Origin: Bog-756 sp963830165
GTDB lineage: Bacteria; Actinomycetota; Acidimicrobiia; Acidimicrobiales; RAAP-2
Assembly: GCA_963830165.1 (NCBI GenBank)
Contig: CAWHKZ010000005.1
Span: 496,001-560,000, forward strand
DNA: 64,000 bases
Direction: 5' to 3'
Each line of letters starts with the position of its first letter. Position 1 is the stretch's first letter. Of the stretch, positions 35,896-44,546 are shown piece after piece. The notes beneath the pieces were generated by a model. The model did not search any database. It saw nothing but the letters and a program-made list of their open reading frames with translations, and was not told the DNA's origin. A program made the position numbers and the translations under genes.

Positions 35896-36078
35896 CTGCA
35901 CCCCTCCTCCTCCTGGCCACTGGCCACCGCCTACGCGGTCGCGATCACGGGTCGCAGCCAGGCTACTCAACCTGTTCTGTCCAGGCGGCCATGGATCCGT
36001 CGCGCGATTGGGAGACTGGCGACGCTCGCTCCCCGGTGTCGACCCTGTCTGGACCACGGTGACTTGACAGTGATTCGG

Positions 36079-36094
36079 TAACTTCTAAATAATA
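36079..36094. promoter_or_regulatory. Operator or promoter candidate TAACTTCTAAATAATA
   Basis: The 16-mer ends 5 bases before the aldolase ATG at 36100. Its reverse complement matches 33334 at 13 of 16 positions. No Shine-Dalgarno lies between it and the start, so the TAAATAAT part may be a -10 box for a nearly leaderless transcript. Confidence 0.5.
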
Positions 36095-36099
36095 CACAG

Positions 36100-36894
36100 A
36101 TGGGTGCGGCAACGGACGACGTCGACGAGTTCCAGATCCGCGAGGGGGGCCTCAAGGTCTGGGCACCCTCCGTCAGCCCCCCGATCGGCGTCGACCTGAC
36201 CGACGAGCAGAAGCTCGCCTGCGCCTTCCGGGTGTTGGCACGCGACGGGTTCGCCGAGAACATCTCCGGACACATCACCTGGCAGCGTCCGGGCGAAGAC
36301 ACGCTGCTCATCAACCCGTGGGGCCTGTGGTGGAGGGAGCTCTCCGCCTCCGACATCTGTGCGGTGGACTTCGATGCCAGGGTCGTCTCCGGGAAGTGGG
36401 ACGTCACCCCGGCCGTCCAGATCCACACCGAGCTGCACCGCCGGAGGCCGGACGCCCGGGTCGTGATCCATAACCACCCGTACCACGTCTGCGTGTTGGC
36501 GGCGGTGGGCAGACTTCCGGAGATCGTGCACCAGAGCGGCACCGTCTACCTGGACGATCTGGTCATGGTCCGGGAGTACGCCGGTGAGATCGACACCCCG
36601 GCGCTCGGGGCCGAGCTGGCCGAGCAGATCGGCGACGCCAGCGTGGCCGTCCTCGCCAGCCACGGCGTCATCGTCACCGGTCCGACGATCGAGGAAGCCA
36701 CCTTCCGGGCCGCCACACTCGATCGGGCCTGCCGCATGGCCTACGACGTGCTGCTTCTGGGGGACGAGCCGATTCGGATTCCCAAGGGTCCGGCCCTCGG
36801 CATGAAGGCCTCCATCCTCGAGCGCGGGTCCGATGTGTTCTTCAACGGAGCCGTTCGCTGGCTCGTCCGCGAGGAGCCCGACGTCCTCCTCTGA
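36100..36894 (+). CDS. Class II aldolase/adducin-family protein
   Basis: The 264-residue protein has the class II aldolase fold: FAENISGHITWQRPG, then IHTELHRRRPDARVVIHNHPYH with the paired His that binds Zn, and a later ASHGVIVTGPTIEEA His. Such enzymes include fuculose-phosphate aldolase, but actinobacterial relatives of this length act as decarboxylases or aldolases on unknown substrates. No ribosome site precedes the ATG. It shares the divergent gap with the GntR gene and is followed by an amidohydrolase. Confidence 0.85.
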   Translation: MGAATDDVDEFQIREGGLKVWAPSVSPPIGVDLTDEQKLACAFRVLARDGFAENISGHITWQRPGEDTLLINPWGLWWRELSASDICAVDFDARVVSGKWDVTPAVQIHTELHRRRPDARVVIHNHPYHVCVLAAVGRLPEIVHQSGTVYLDDLVMVREYAGEIDTPALGAELAEQIGDASVAVLASHGVIVTGPTIEEATFRAATLDRACRMAYDVLLLGDEPIRIPKGPALGMKASILERGSDVFFNGAVRWLVREEPDVLL

Positions 36895-36948
36895 GAGCGG
36901 AGACGGACCGGTGCACGCGTGAACCCTGTCACATGAAGGAGTACGGAA

Positions 36949-38208
36949 ATGCTGTCGATCGACGACCTGCTGGCCAATTTGGAATTCACTGCCTCTGGCA
37001 AATCCGGCGACAAGACGGTCACCTTTCTTCCTGACCCCCCGCGGGCCGAGCGTCGCTACACGGTGATCTCCGCCGACGACCACATCGTCGAGCCACCCGA
37101 CGTGTTCGAGGGTCGGATCCCGGCCGAGTACGCCGATCGTGCCCCGAAGGTGATCGAGAAGGACGACGGCACGCAGACATGGGTCTACGAGGACACCGAG
37201 CTGCCCAATGTCGGCTTCAACGCCGTCGTGGGCCGACCGGTCAGCGAATGGCGGATGGAGCCGACCCGGTTCGACGAGATGCGACGTGGGGCGTGGGACA
37301 TCCACAAGCGGATCGAGGACATGGACCTCAACGGGATCTACGCCTCGTTGAACTTTCCCTCGTTCCTCCCCGGGTTCGCCGGGCAACGCCTGCAGCGTGT
37401 GACCCGGGACCAGGGGCTGGCCATGGCCGCCGTGCGGGCCTGGAACGACTGGCACCTCGAGGAGTGGGCGGGCGCCTATCCCGACCGGATCATCCCGTGC
37501 CAGATCCCCTGGCTCCTCGATGCGGAGGTCGGGGCGGACATGATCCGCGAGAACGCCGATCGTGGATTCAAGGCGGTGTCCTTCAGCGAGGAGCCCAGCC
37601 GCCTGGGGTTTCCCACGATCCACTCGGGCTACTGGGAGCCGTTCTTCCGGGCCTGCGAGGAGACCGGCACGGTGATCAACCTCCACATCGGATCCTCGGG
37701 CTCGTCGCCGGCCACCACCGACGACGCCCCGCCCGACGTGGCCGGGGTGCTGTTCTTCGCCTACGCGATCTCCGCCGCCGTGGACTGGCTGTACTCGCTG
37801 GCACCGGTGCGCTTCCCGGACCTCAAGATCTGCCTGTCCGAGGGCGGGATCGGCTGGGTTCCGGCCCTGCTCGATCGCCTCGACCACATGGGCCGGTACA
37901 GCTCGATGTACGGGACGTGGCAGTCGGATCTGGCACCGGCCGATGTCCTGCAGCGGAATTTCTGGTTCTGCGCGGTGGAGGACCAGTCGACCTTCGCGCT
38001 CCGCCATCGGATCGGAGTGGATCACATCCTGCTGGAGTCGGACTACCCGCACAGCGACTCCACCTGGCCCGAGACGCAGCGGGTCATCCACGAGGAGATC
38101 GGCGGTCTTCCCGACGAGGACATCAGGAAGATGACGTGGGAGAACGCCTCGAAGCTCTACCGGCACCCGGTCCCGCAGGCCGTGCAGGACTCGCCGGACG
38201 CCTACTGA
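36949..38208 (+). CDS. Amidohydrolase-2 family protein (ACMSD/LigW-type)
   Basis: The 419-residue TIM-barrel protein has VISADDHIVEPPDVF in place of the HxH strand, a second-shell LHIGSSGSSPA, and LESDYPHSDSTWP carrying the conserved Asp near the C-terminus. This subgroup of the amidohydrolase superfamily includes decarboxylases and hydratases of aromatic-ring cleavage. AAGGAGT lies before the ATG. Context beside a CoA ligase and aldolase suggests decarboxylation or hydrolysis of the catabolic substrate, but the reaction is not known. Confidence 0.85.
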   Translation: MLSIDDLLANLEFTASGKSGDKTVTFLPDPPRAERRYTVISADDHIVEPPDVFEGRIPAEYADRAPKVIEKDDGTQTWVYEDTELPNVGFNAVVGRPVSEWRMEPTRFDEMRRGAWDIHKRIEDMDLNGIYASLNFPSFLPGFAGQRLQRVTRDQGLAMAAVRAWNDWHLEEWAGAYPDRIIPCQIPWLLDAEVGADMIRENADRGFKAVSFSEEPSRLGFPTIHSGYWEPFFRACEETGTVINLHIGSSGSSPATTDDAPPDVAGVLFFAYAISAAVDWLYSLAPVRFPDLKICLSEGGIGWVPALLDRLDHMGRYSSMYGTWQSDLAPADVLQRNFWFCAVEDQSTFALRHRIGVDHILLESDYPHSDSTWPETQRVIHEEIGGLPDEDIRKMTWENASKLYRHPVPQAVQDSPDAY

Positions 38209-38213
38209 GCCGG

Positions 38214-38268
38214 CGCCACCGGTCGGTGGCGGACTGACCCCTGGAGCCGCCGGCATCCCGGGATGCCG
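38214..38268 (+). terminator. Double-hairpin terminator candidate
   Basis: CGCCACC (38214-38220) and GGTGGCG (38225-38231) form a 7-bp stem with a 4-base loop, 5 bases past the amidohydrolase stop. A second perfect 18-bp palindrome, CGGCATCCCGGGATGCCG, lies at 38251-38268. No T-tract follows, which is usual in GC-rich actinobacteria. Confidence 0.55.
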
Positions 38269-38352
38269 CGTCGTCGCAGGTCGGAACGGGCCGACCGGGC
38301 AGGTCCGGAAATTCGTGCAGCACCGACTTTCCGGTTTGAATTTTCAATGTTA

Positions 38353-38360
38353 TAACGTTA
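38353..38360. promoter_or_regulatory. TAACGTTA site ahead of LIV system 2
   Basis: TAACGTTA sits in an AT-rich patch, 48 bases before the binding-protein start. The immediately preceding GTTATAAC is also palindromic, so the two overlap. The same octamer occurs at 20034 and 46333. Confidence 0.45.
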
Positions 38361-38408
38361 CGAAATCACAAGCGGCTGAGCGATCGGTTGCGCACCGAAG
38401 GGGGAGTT

Positions 38409-39662
38409 GTGACACATTCAGATTCGACCCGTAGCGGATCGAGGAGTTCGAGGAAGGGCTGGTTCGCCGCCGCCATCGGAGGGGCCGTCCTCCTCTCCAG
38501 CGTCGTCGTCGGGGTGCTCCCGGGGACTGCCGGAGCTTCCACCTCGGGCAAGGCCACCGGTAGCCCGATCACCGTGGGCGAGGACTGGGACAGCACCAGC
38601 TCCAGTGCCGCCTTCACCGACGTGACGGCCAAGACCATCCAGTTGGCCGTCAACCAGGTCAACAAGACCGGAGGCGTTCTCGGTCACCCGATCAAGCTGG
38701 TGATCGGAAACGACCAGAGCGACCCGACCGAGACGCCGGCCGTCACCCAGCAGCTGGCCAGCGAGGGCGCCAAGTTCATCCTCTACAACACCGGTACCGA
38801 CGCGACGGCCAAGCCCGTGCTCCAGAAGCTGAAGATCCCGTCGATCGGCGTGACCGACGTCATCCCGACCTTCGCCACCGCGCCCGACAACAGCTACAGC
38901 TACCTGCTCTCCAGCCCACTGAGTGACTGGGCCTCGGTCTACTGCGGCGCCTGGAAGAAGACCGGTGTCAAGACGATCGGCGTCCTCCGCGACGACTCCA
39001 CCACCACCGCCTCCCTGGACGACATCCTCTTCCCGGCGCTGCAGAAGTGCGTGAAGATCGTCGACGTGGAGACCGCTTCGGGTACCGCCTCGGACGTCAC
39101 CGCGCAGGTCGCCCGGCTGAAGAGCCACAACCCGGGTGCGGTCCTGGTCGCCGACCTCGGGGGCAGCTTCGAGGTCCTGGCCCAGGAGACCGTCCACGAG
39201 CTCATGCCCAACACGGCACGGTACTCACTGGCCACCATCGTGAACGAGCCGTCCACCTGGACCCTCGCCACCCCTGGCTCCCTGAACGGGGTCATCTCGA
39301 TGGGATCGCTGAATCCGACCAATCCCCAGACGGTGAAGCTGAAGGAGTTCCTGGCCGAGCACGACGGTGCGAGCTACCCGATGACCGCCTTCGACGCCGA
39401 CGCCTGGGATGCGGTCCAGCTCATGAAGGCGGCCATGGTCAAGGCCGGCGGCGGCAACGATCCGTCGAAGACGAACACCGAGATGCAGTCCATGTCCAAG
39501 TACCTGGCCTCGTTCGGTCAGCCCGGCTACGACCTCACCTACTCCGCCACCAAGCACGCCGGGGCCACCGGACTCTGCGGACTGGTGCTCGAGCAATTCG
39601 GTTCGAACAACAAGCCGGACAAGGCGTTCGCCAAGTACCAGCCCTCGTGCAAGGCATCCTGA
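38409..39662 (+). CDS. LIV-type ABC transporter substrate-binding protein
   Basis: From the GTG at 38409, after AAGGGGGAG, the protein is 417 residues. The N-terminus has basic residues (RSGSRSSRKG) then a hydrophobic stretch (WFAAAIGGAVLLSSVVVGVLPG) and AGAS, a type I signal, so it is secreted rather than lipid-anchored, unlike the first system's binding protein. A peripla_BP_6 domain follows, with AVNQVNKTGGVLGHPIKLVIGND. It starts a five-gene importer cluster and should determine what the second system takes up. Confidence 0.9.
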   Translation: MTHSDSTRSGSRSSRKGWFAAAIGGAVLLSSVVVGVLPGTAGASTSGKATGSPITVGEDWDSTSSSAAFTDVTAKTIQLAVNQVNKTGGVLGHPIKLVIGNDQSDPTETPAVTQQLASEGAKFILYNTGTDATAKPVLQKLKIPSIGVTDVIPTFATAPDNSYSYLLSSPLSDWASVYCGAWKKTGVKTIGVLRDDSTTTASLDDILFPALQKCVKIVDVETASGTASDVTAQVARLKSHNPGAVLVADLGGSFEVLAQETVHELMPNTARYSLATIVNEPSTWTLATPGSLNGVISMGSLNPTNPQTVKLKEFLAEHDGASYPMTAFDADAWDAVQLMKAAMVKAGGGNDPSKTNTEMQSMSKYLASFGQPGYDLTYSATKHAGATGLCGLVLEQFGSNNKPDKAFAKYQPSCKAS

Positions 39663-39708
39663 CAGAGGGCCGTGTGACACTCCGGCGTCTGTCTGTGACA
39701 ACGGCAAC

Positions 39709-40584
39709 GTGACCGATCCCCAACTCTGGATATCAGCCGCTGAGCTCGGGTGCTTCTTCGGGCTCCTGGCGCTGTCGTACTACATCGTGCTGGCCGGGAC
39801 GGGGTTCTTCAACTTCGCCGTCGGCCCGTACGCCATGGTCTCGGGGCTGTGCACGGCGTGGTTGGTCATGGAGCACGGAGTCGAGTTGTGGGTCGCCGTC
39901 GCCATCGCCGTGGTCGCCACCATGGTGTTGGCGGCGGTGACCGAACTGGCGGTGGTGCGGCCGGTCCAGCGGCGCTCCGGACGGAGCGAGCTGCCCGCGC
40001 TGGTGGCGGTGACCGCCGTCCTCTTCGCCGTCGAGCAGCTCGCCGGCGTCATCTTCGGCTATACCACCCTGCCCGGCCAGCAGCTCCTGAACATCCAGCC
40101 CATCACCGTGGGCTCCGCGGTGATCCTCCCGTCCGACGTCGTCGAGGGGATCGTCACCATCGTGGTCTTCGGAGGGGTCGCCCTGTGGGTGCGCCGGTCG
40201 CGTACCGGCCGGCTCCTGCGGGCCGTCGGCGACGGCCGCGATGCCGCCGCCCTGCTCGGGCTACCGGTCAACCAGATCCGACTGGTGGCATTCGTGCTGT
40301 CCGGCCTGTTGGCGGCCATCGCCGGCCTGCTCTTCGCGCCCAAGGCCGGGGTCAGTTCGACCAGCGGCCTCGACTGGGCCCTCAGCGGATTCCTGGCCCT
40401 GGTCATCGGGGGTACCGCCACTGTGTGGGCACCCCTGATCGGTGGGCTGATCCTGGGGGCCCTCCAGGTCTTCATCCCGTTCTACTTCGGAGGACCGTCC
40501 CTGTCCTATCTGCTGCTCGTTCTGGCCATCGTGTTCTTCGCCTTCCGACCGCAGGGCATATTCGCACGGCGGGTGAGGGTATGA
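39709..40584 (+). CDS. livH: Branched-chain amino acid type ABC permease LivH (system 2)
   Basis: The 291-residue permease has YYIVLAGTGFFNFAVGPYAMVSG at the N-terminus, the coupling helix RTGRLLRAVGDGRDAAALLGL, GTATVWAPLIGGLILG and the end FRPQGIFARR. GTG is the start, 46 bases past the binding-protein gene. The stop overlaps the livM ATG as ATGA. Confidence 0.92.
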   Translation: MTDPQLWISAAELGCFFGLLALSYYIVLAGTGFFNFAVGPYAMVSGLCTAWLVMEHGVELWVAVAIAVVATMVLAAVTELAVVRPVQRRSGRSELPALVAVTAVLFAVEQLAGVIFGYTTLPGQQLLNIQPITVGSAVILPSDVVEGIVTIVVFGGVALWVRRSRTGRLLRAVGDGRDAAALLGLPVNQIRLVAFVLSGLLAAIAGLLFAPKAGVSSTSGLDWALSGFLALVIGGTATVWAPLIGGLILGALQVFIPFYFGGPSLSYLLLVLAIVFFAFRPQGIFARRVRV

Positions 40585-41822
40585 CCATGAACGAGTCCGC
40601 CGCCCCCCCGTCGGCCGAGCCGTCGCCCCGTCGCAGGCCGCCATGGCCCAGCGGGTTGCAGGCCAACGGGTCCCTCGGCCTCGGAGTCCTGGCTGCCATC
40701 GGACTGCTGGTCTGGGTGGGGGCGAACGGCTACAAGCAGACCCTGCTGGTCACCGCCGCCGCGTACGCACTGATCGCTCTGGGGATGTACGTCCCCTTCG
40801 TGCTGGCCGGATCGCTCTCCCTGGCGTACGGCGCCTACGCCAGCATCGGCGGCTACGCCGTGGCCCTCATCTCCACCGAGACCCACCTTCCGCTGTGGTT
40901 CGGTTGGCTGATCGGCCCTGTGATCGCCGCAGTCGCGGCGGTCATCCTGGGCCTGGCCACGCGCCGGCTCTCCGGCTTCTACCTGGTCGCCGTGACCCTG
41001 CTGTTCAGCGAGGCCTTCCAGGCCTATCTCAGCAACGCCTCGTTCACCGGCGGCAACGCCGGCCTGTCGAGCTTCCGCAACCTCGACGTGTTCGGATGGT
41101 ATCCGTCCAACGAACAGCTGATCATCGCCACCGTCTGCCTCGTCTGCCTCGTCGCCTTCTTCCTCAACCGCCTGCGCCTGAGCCCTTGGGGAATCGTCGT
41201 CCGTTCGATGCGGGAGATCCCGTCCGCCGTGGAGGCGGCCGGGACGCGGGTGCCGATCCTCAATCTGGTGGCCCTGGGCATCGGCGCCGGCATCGGGGCC
41301 CTGGCCGGTGCGCTGTTCACCCAGATGTCGGGATCGATCCAACCGGACACCTTCACGCTCAACCTGGTGTTCCTGGCCATCTTCATGCCCATCATCGGCG
41401 GTACCGGGACACCGTGGGGTGCAGCGCTCGGCGGGCTCATCGTGGTGGAACTGACCCTGAACCTCCCCTCCTTGCACACCAGCGGGACCCTGCTCGTCTC
41501 CCTCGGTGTGTTGGTGATCATGCTCGTGGCGCCCCGGGGCGTGCTCGGGTACCTCGACACTGGACGCAAGGAGCTCACGCCGCGCCTTGCGGCCGAAGGA
41601 GGGTACCGATGGCTGACCAGCCGCTGCTGTTGGAGGGGTCGGGCCTCGAGAAGCGGTACGGCGGGGTGGTTGCCCTGTCCGACGTGTCCATCCGGCTGGC
41701 CCGCGGAGAGATCCTGGGTCTGGTGGGTCCCAACGGCGCGGGCAAGACCACGCTGGTCGACTGCATCTCGGGGACCCAGTCGGCCAACTCCGGCGTCCTC
41801 ACCCTCAAGGGGGCCAAGCTGA
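40581..41822 (+). CDS. livM: Branched-chain amino acid type ABC permease LivM (system 2), unusual 3' overlap
   Basis: The permease part (to about residue 343) has GLALGMYVPF-type helices, SLAYGAYASIGGYAVAL, the coupling helix RSMREIPSAVEAAGTRVP, GGTGTPWGAALGGLIVV and the end APRGVLGYLDTG. The frame has no stop there and reads about 210 bases into livG, adding some 70 residues of unnatural Arg/Trp/Ser/Pro sequence. A TGA in the +1 frame lies 5 bases past the livG ATG, where a normal overlap would end. A small indel near the 3' end, real or technical, is the likely reason. Confidence 0.8.
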   Translation: MTMNESAAPPSAEPSPRRRPPWPSGLQANGSLGLGVLAAIGLLVWVGANGYKQTLLVTAAAYALIALGMYVPFVLAGSLSLAYGAYASIGGYAVALISTETHLPLWFGWLIGPVIAAVAAVILGLATRRLSGFYLVAVTLLFSEAFQAYLSNASFTGGNAGLSSFRNLDVFGWYPSNEQLIIATVCLVCLVAFFLNRLRLSPWGIVVRSMREIPSAVEAAGTRVPILNLVALGIGAGIGALAGALFTQMSGSIQPDTFTLNLVFLAIFMPIIGGTGTPWGAALGGLIVVELTLNLPSLHTSGTLLVSLGVLVIMLVAPRGVLGYLDTGRKELTPRLAAEGGYRWLTSRCCWRGRASRSGTAGWLPCPTCPSGWPAERSWVWWVPTARARPRWSTASRGPSRPTPASSPSRGPS

Positions 41823-42445
41823 CCGGCCCGGCGTCCCGCAGGGCGAAGCTGGGTCTCGCCCGCACGTTCCAGTACCCCCAGCTGGCCCAGGACCTGACGG
41901 TCGGAGAGAATCTCCTGTTGGGGCGTGTCGCCATGCAGCACGGGTCCTGGTGGCGCATGGTCCTCCAGTCCCTGCGCGGCGCACTCTGGGTCGGCCGGAG
42001 CTCGGACGCCACCGTGGTCGAGGCCATCGCCGAGGAGCTCCAGATCACGCGGCTCGATCGACTGGCCGGCGACCTCACCCTGGGCGAACAGCGCCTGCTC
42101 GAGGTGGGCCGGGCCCTCGGTCAGGATCCGGAGGTCCTCCTCCTCGACGAGCCGTTCGCCGGATCCGACGCGAACGGAGTGGCCGGCATCGTGGACGTGA
42201 TCCGCACGGTGCAGCGGAGGGGTCACGGGATCATCCTCATCGACCACAACGTGGACCTGGTCTCCACCTTGGTCGACCGGATCATGCTGCTGGACCGGGG
42301 TCGCGTGGTCTTCGACGGCGACCCGACCGAGTGCATCGCCAGCCCGGAGATGCAGCGTGTCTACTTCGGGGCAGTTGACCCTGACCCGGACCCCGACTTC
42401 GACGGCGAGCCCGACGACGAGGGGGTGCTCCGACATGTCCCCTGA
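41609..42445 (+). CDS. livG: LIV-type ABC transporter ATPase LivG (system 2)
   Basis: The 278-residue ATPase has Walker A GPNGAGKTT, RTFQYPQLAQDLTVGENLL, signature LTLGEQRLLEVGRAL, Walker B VLLLDEPFAGSD and switch His in LIDHNVDL. The signature LTLGEQR deviates from the SGGQQ form, as in system 1. AAGGAGGG precedes the ATG. The Asp/Pro-rich C-terminal tail (DPDPDPDFDGEPDDEG) is unusual. It overlaps the livF start by 11 bases. Confidence 0.92.
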   Translation: MADQPLLLEGSGLEKRYGGVVALSDVSIRLARGEILGLVGPNGAGKTTLVDCISGTQSANSGVLTLKGAKLTGPASRRAKLGLARTFQYPQLAQDLTVGENLLLGRVAMQHGSWWRMVLQSLRGALWVGRSSDATVVEAIAEELQITRLDRLAGDLTLGEQRLLEVGRALGQDPEVLLLDEPFAGSDANGVAGIVDVIRTVQRRGHGIILIDHNVDLVSTLVDRIMLLDRGRVVFDGDPTECIASPEMQRVYFGAVDPDPDPDFDGEPDDEGVLRHVP

Positions 42446-43204
42446 GCACGACCGTGGCCTCCGGGTGGAAGCGCTGACCGTCCGCTACGGGCGGGCAACC
42501 GCTCTCACCGACGTCAGCCTCACGGTCCCACGGGGTGCGGTGACGGCGGTGGTCGGACCCAACGGGGCAGGCAAGTCCAGCCTGCTGCTGGGCATCTACG
42601 GCTCGGTGCCCGGCACCGGCACCGTCGAGGTGGATGGCGAGAACGTGAGCCGGCTCAAGCCGATCGCCCGGGCCCGGGCCGGCGTGGCCATCGTGCCCCA
42701 GGGACGCCAGCTCTTCCCTCGCCTCAACGTCACGGACAATCTCCGGGTGATGGCCGAGAGCCTCCGTCTCCCCGCGTCGTCGGTCGACGAGGCGTTGGAC
42801 CGGTTCCCCATCCTGCGTACGCGGGCCCGGTCCCTGGCCGGGGTCCTGAGCGGCGGTGAGCAGCAGATGTTGGTGGTGTCCCCGCGTTGATGGGCTCTCC
42901 GAGGGTCCTCCTGTTCGACGAGATGATGACCGGTCTGGCCCCCCGGATCGTGCAGAGTCTCGGTGCCACGGTGGCCTCCCTGGCGGACGAAGGCGTGGCC
43001 GTGTTGTTGGCCGAGCCGTCCATCGGTCCGGCGTACTCGTTCATCACCCGTGGTTACGTGCTCATCCGGGGTGACGTGGTCGCCAGCGAGGAGGACGGCC
43101 GGGCCCTCGATGCCGCCTACCAGTCCGCGATGGGGGTCGAGCTGGCCAGGACGGCCGAGGCCGAAGCTGCCCATCCGGTCCCGGATGTCGACCCCATTCC
43201 GTGA
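42435..43204 (+). pseudogene. livF: LIV-type ABC ATPase LivF (system 2), frameshifted
   Basis: The first part has Walker A GPNGAGKSS, VPQGRQLFPRLNV and signature LSGGEQQMLVVS, then meets a stop at 42888. The rest (MGSPRVLLFDEMMTGLAPRIVQSLG, with Walker B) is in another frame. One missing base near 42882, beside a CCCC run, would restore VS-xx-LMGSPRVLLFDE. Without it the ATPase would lack Walker B and system 2 would be inactive. The lesion may be a sequencing error. The C-terminus continues to 43204. Confidence 0.85.
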
Positions 43205-43249
43205 CCGTCCGTACCCAGTGAACCACCGCTGAGCTGCCCAAGGAGTGCC

Positions 43250-44479
43250 ATGACCACCGCCGAACGACATGAGTACGACCCGATGGCTCCCGAGACGCTG
43301 GCCGACCCGTTCACGGCCCACACGAGGCTCCGCGAGGAGTGTCCGGTCCATCACTACGACGGCTTCGGAGCGAACGGCTTCTACACCCTCTCCCGCTACG
43401 ACGACGTGGTCGACCTCTTCAAGAACCTCGAACGGTGGTCGGGGACCTTCGGACAGGGCCCGATCTACTACCAGGAAGGCGGGCTGCGCTCCGATCCCCC
43501 GGAGCACACCACCTACCGCCGACTGGTCACCCGGGCCATGCCGGCTCGCCAGGTACCGGCCATGGAGGGTGTCGTGCGGGACATCGCCAACGGCCTCATC
43601 GACACCTTCGTCGGCAGGGGCGAGGTCGACCTGATCGCCGAGTTCGCCATGCCTCTCCCGGTGATCATCATCTCCAAGCTCCTGGGGGTGCCCGAGGAGC
43701 GCGGCGCCGAGTTCAAGGCGTGGTCGGACGAGTTCATGGCCGGTCAGAACGCCGCCGACCCCGAGGTCCAGGGCCGGGCCCGGGCCAAGATCGACGGGTA
43801 CTTCACGGAGGAGCTGCACCGTCGTCGGGCCCTGCTGGAGGCGGCCGGGGTGGGCGCCGAGGCGGCGGGCGGCGTGCTGCCCGACGACATCCTCACCGCC
43901 GTCATGTTGGCCGACAACGACGGTCGCCCGTTCACCGACGAGGAGCTGCTGCCACTGCTGCTCCTCGTGCTGGTGGGGGGGAACGAGACCACCACCTCCC
44001 TGATCGGGAGCATGGTCGCCCGGCTGCTCGACCTCGATCTGTGGGACCAGGTGGTGGGCGACGAGTCCCTGTGGGACGTTGCCGTCGAGGAGACGCTGCG
44101 CTACGACCCGCCGGTGCTGGGACTGTTCCGGACCGCCCGGGGTCCCCGGCAGGTCCACGGAGTCGACATTCCGGCCGACGCCAAGGTCCAGGGTCTGTTC
44201 GCGTCGGCCAACCGTGACCCCGAGGTCTGGGACGACCCCCAGACGTTCCGGCTCGACCGCGAACTCGTCGAGCTGCGGGCCAAGCAGACCTCCTTCGGGA
44301 TCGGCGTCACCTTCTGTCCCGGGGCTGCCCTGGCCCGCCGGGAGACGCGCATCGCCCTGGAGCTACTGGGGAAGCGGCTCCCGAACCTGCGGCGGGCGGG
44401 TGCCGACCGGCGGGTGGCCAGCTTCATGATGTGGGGTCGGGAGTCCCTCCCGGTGGCGTGGGACGTCAGCCCGGGCTGA
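43250..44479 (+). CDS. Cytochrome P450
   Basis: The 409-residue soluble bacterial P450 has the I-helix motif LVGGNETTTSLIG, K-helix EETLR, and the heme loop SFGIGVTFCPGAALAR with the thiolate Cys. AAGGAGTG precedes the ATG. It inserts one oxygen atom, using electrons from a ferredoxin pair not found in this window. Next to mycofactocin-type SDRs and an aldehyde dehydrogenase it may hydroxylate a terpenoid, steroid or alicyclic substrate whose alcohol is then oxidised. Confidence 0.92.
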   Translation: MTTAERHEYDPMAPETLADPFTAHTRLREECPVHHYDGFGANGFYTLSRYDDVVDLFKNLERWSGTFGQGPIYYQEGGLRSDPPEHTTYRRLVTRAMPARQVPAMEGVVRDIANGLIDTFVGRGEVDLIAEFAMPLPVIIISKLLGVPEERGAEFKAWSDEFMAGQNAADPEVQGRARAKIDGYFTEELHRRRALLEAAGVGAEAAGGVLPDDILTAVMLADNDGRPFTDEELLPLLLLVLVGGNETTTSLIGSMVARLLDLDLWDQVVGDESLWDVAVEETLRYDPPVLGLFRTARGPRQVHGVDIPADAKVQGLFASANRDPEVWDDPQTFRLDRELVELRAKQTSFGIGVTFCPGAALARRETRIALELLGKRLPNLRRAGADRRVASFMMWGRESLPVAWDVSPG

Positions 44480-44546
44480 CGATCCCGGGTCGGTGACGCG
44501 ACGCCTTCCGTCGCGGAGAGAGCCAGGGTGGCGGCCCCCGGAGCGC

